This document shows positions 42,960 to 44,099 of a DNA stretch of 44,099 nucleotides, piece after piece; position 1 is the stretch's first letter; each line of letters opens with the position of its first letter. The stretch is from assembly GCA_021029095.1 (NCBI GenBank), contig JAJOHG010000215.1, positions 1-44,099 on the forward strand. Direction: 5' to 3'. Position numbers and translations under genes: made by a program. This DNA is from Phellopilus nigrolimitatus. Its lineage: Eukaryota; Basidiomycota; Agaricomycetes; Hymenochaetales; Hymenochaetaceae. Below the pieces are notes generated by a model. That model made no database searches. It worked only from the letters and a program-made list of their open reading frames with translations, and was not told where the DNA came from.

Positions 42960-44099
42960 CACCGGTCTACCGCTACTTGCGCTTTCCCAATCGCCATCTG
43001 CTGCTCGACGTATTATGCCCATTGAAGGTTTGGTGAGACTCCAGTTTATTACCAAGGTCAGACTCGATGAGCTCGAAAAGCTGTGCTAAAGGTACGCGGC
43101 GCATGCGAAGAAGACTGTCGCCGACGCGAAGGCACGCGGGGAAGACAATACCATTACGCGCCTCGCGACGCTTGTCGAAGGGTTGAAGGTCTGACCGGGC
43201 GCGTGGTCGTCCGATATGAACCTCGTTGATATGGAAAGGTATCTCGAATAAGTGCGGCATGATTCAGGCTTTCCCCGCACTGTTCTTCAGTAATGGATAC
43301 ATCGGGCTGAAGCGCAGATTGAGCTTGAGAGCACGCGCTACGAGTACGCACGTCTGTTTGGGAATCTCCTCGCTGATTGGTTCAAGATAATTCAGCGCGC
43401 ACCGGTATATCCGCTCCTATATACTCTGCTTCCAGACGGTTTTCAGAAGGTCAATAGGAAGGGGACGCTCGAGTAGAAGGAGAAGCTCGAGTCGCTCATC
43501 TTCGAAATGAAAGAGATTGTTGTCGGTGCTCTCAGGCATACTTTAAGGATCTCTTCTTGTCTGAGGCAAAGGAAACGCTAGGAAAGCTGCGCAAATGGAT
43601 TGAGAAGTTCTTGGAGGACCTGCGCAAGCGTACGATCGAGTCGAATGCATGTCATCAAGTCCGTTCTTCAGTCTGATGTCCTTTCTGACGACAAGCAGGC
43701 GACGCTGAAGGACTTTCTGCGCAAGCCTACCATCGTGAAGGAGCTCGCAAGCGCACTCAATATGCAGCTTTCGTCAATCAAATCTTGCAGTTGGCCGCAG
43801 GAATGCGTGCTTCTCGAGCCTCGGTCGATCTGAACGGCAAAACGCGTTTCTTCCTCGACGCGGAAATACACACCTACCTACTTCTCTTCTTCTACCCTTG
43901 GGATGATCTGGTCCATCAAATTCGAGGATAATATCAGGCTGCTCCAGTCGAGCAAGGTCTGGAAGCTGCCTCCGCAGACACTCACGCGCGTGGACATAAG
44001 CTGCGGGATGTCTTTTTCGGGGATACAAAACAGACTAACAGTATTGACGAGCTCCGCCGTAAACTCAAACATAAACTTCTTTATGTTCCAGCTCCCGTC
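42960..44099 (+). pseudogene. Relic of a large uncharacterised basidiomycete protein
   Basis: Plus-strand blocks of protein-like sequence separated by stops and frame changes: KKTVADAKARGEDNTITRLA, STRYEYARLFGNLLADWFK, KLRKWIEKFLEDLRKR, then SDDKQATLKDFLRKPTIVKE at about 43686-43745, ALNMQLSSIKS, LNGKTRFFLDAEIHTYLLLF and IWSIKFEDNIRLLQSSKVWK, running off the right edge. The order of a capped helix (LRxPTxxKE), a W-P segment, LNGKxRFF and IKWS/IWSIKF resembles a large family of hypothetical Agaricomycete proteins (about 900 aa) of unknown function. At least six stops or shifts in 1.1 kb mark this as dead. Family link is from memory of the pattern. Confidence 0.6.

Overview
The window looks like a gene-moderate stretch of an Agaricomycete (mushroom-forming or wood-decay basidiomycete) nuclear genome. 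Genes are cut by many short introns (mostly 38-80 nt, GT..AG). The recognisable families (ARN/Mir siderophore MFS, GH53 galactanase, expanded F-box proteins, ABCC and P450 relics, a DUF7770-like protein) fit a filamentous basidiomycete. No rRNA, tRNA, CRISPR array or autonomous transposon was found. The species cannot be named from this sequence.

Layout. 1-2.0 kb: 5' part of an ABCC (MRP-type) transporter on the minus strand, broken by about six frameshifts. 3.4-8.8 kb: a local F-box cluster, with two intact paralogues lying in ~1.07-kb direct duplications and a decayed third F-box fragment. Between them sits an inverted repeat carrying matching exon-intron junctions, followed by an unassigned spliced gene. 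8.8-12.9 kb: no convincing gene. 12.9-14.2 kb: a frameshifted F-box gene of another subfamily. 15.9-18.9 kb: an intact 13-exon siderophore-iron MFS transporter containing a 9-nt microexon. 19.6-22.8 kb: an intact NAD(P)-binding (NmrA-like/atypical SDR) gene and a decayed tandem copy; a second intact copy lies at 36.05-37.4 kb on the minus strand. 22.9-24.0 kb: a coiled-coil protein with a DUF7770-like C-terminus. 25.3-26.5 kb: a GH53 endo-beta-1,4-galactanase with a signal peptide. 27.1-29.0 kb: a 10-exon, 439-aa mostly helical protein with a hydrophobic mid-segment. 30.4-31.4 kb: a Pro/Ser-rich conserved basidiomycete protein. 31.9-36.0 kb: gene-poor sequence holding at least three diverged copies of a repeat. 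38.4 kb: a small basic protein. 40.35-42.6 kb: a cytochrome P450 relic. 43.0 kb to the end: a relic of a large uncharacterised basidiomycete protein.

How it fits together. The genes do not form an obvious pathway. Siderophore uptake and galactan degradation are separate nutrient-acquisition functions. The strongest theme is local duplication followed by decay or diversification (F-box and NmrA-like families). The intact multi-exon genes all keep frame through every junction I placed (613, 329, 337, 333, 342, 439 and 313 aa). The ABCC, P450, 12.9-kb F-box and 43-kb loci each carry several breaks, so I read these as pseudogenes rather than general sequence error, though some breaks are in short homopolymers and read-level confirmation would settle it.
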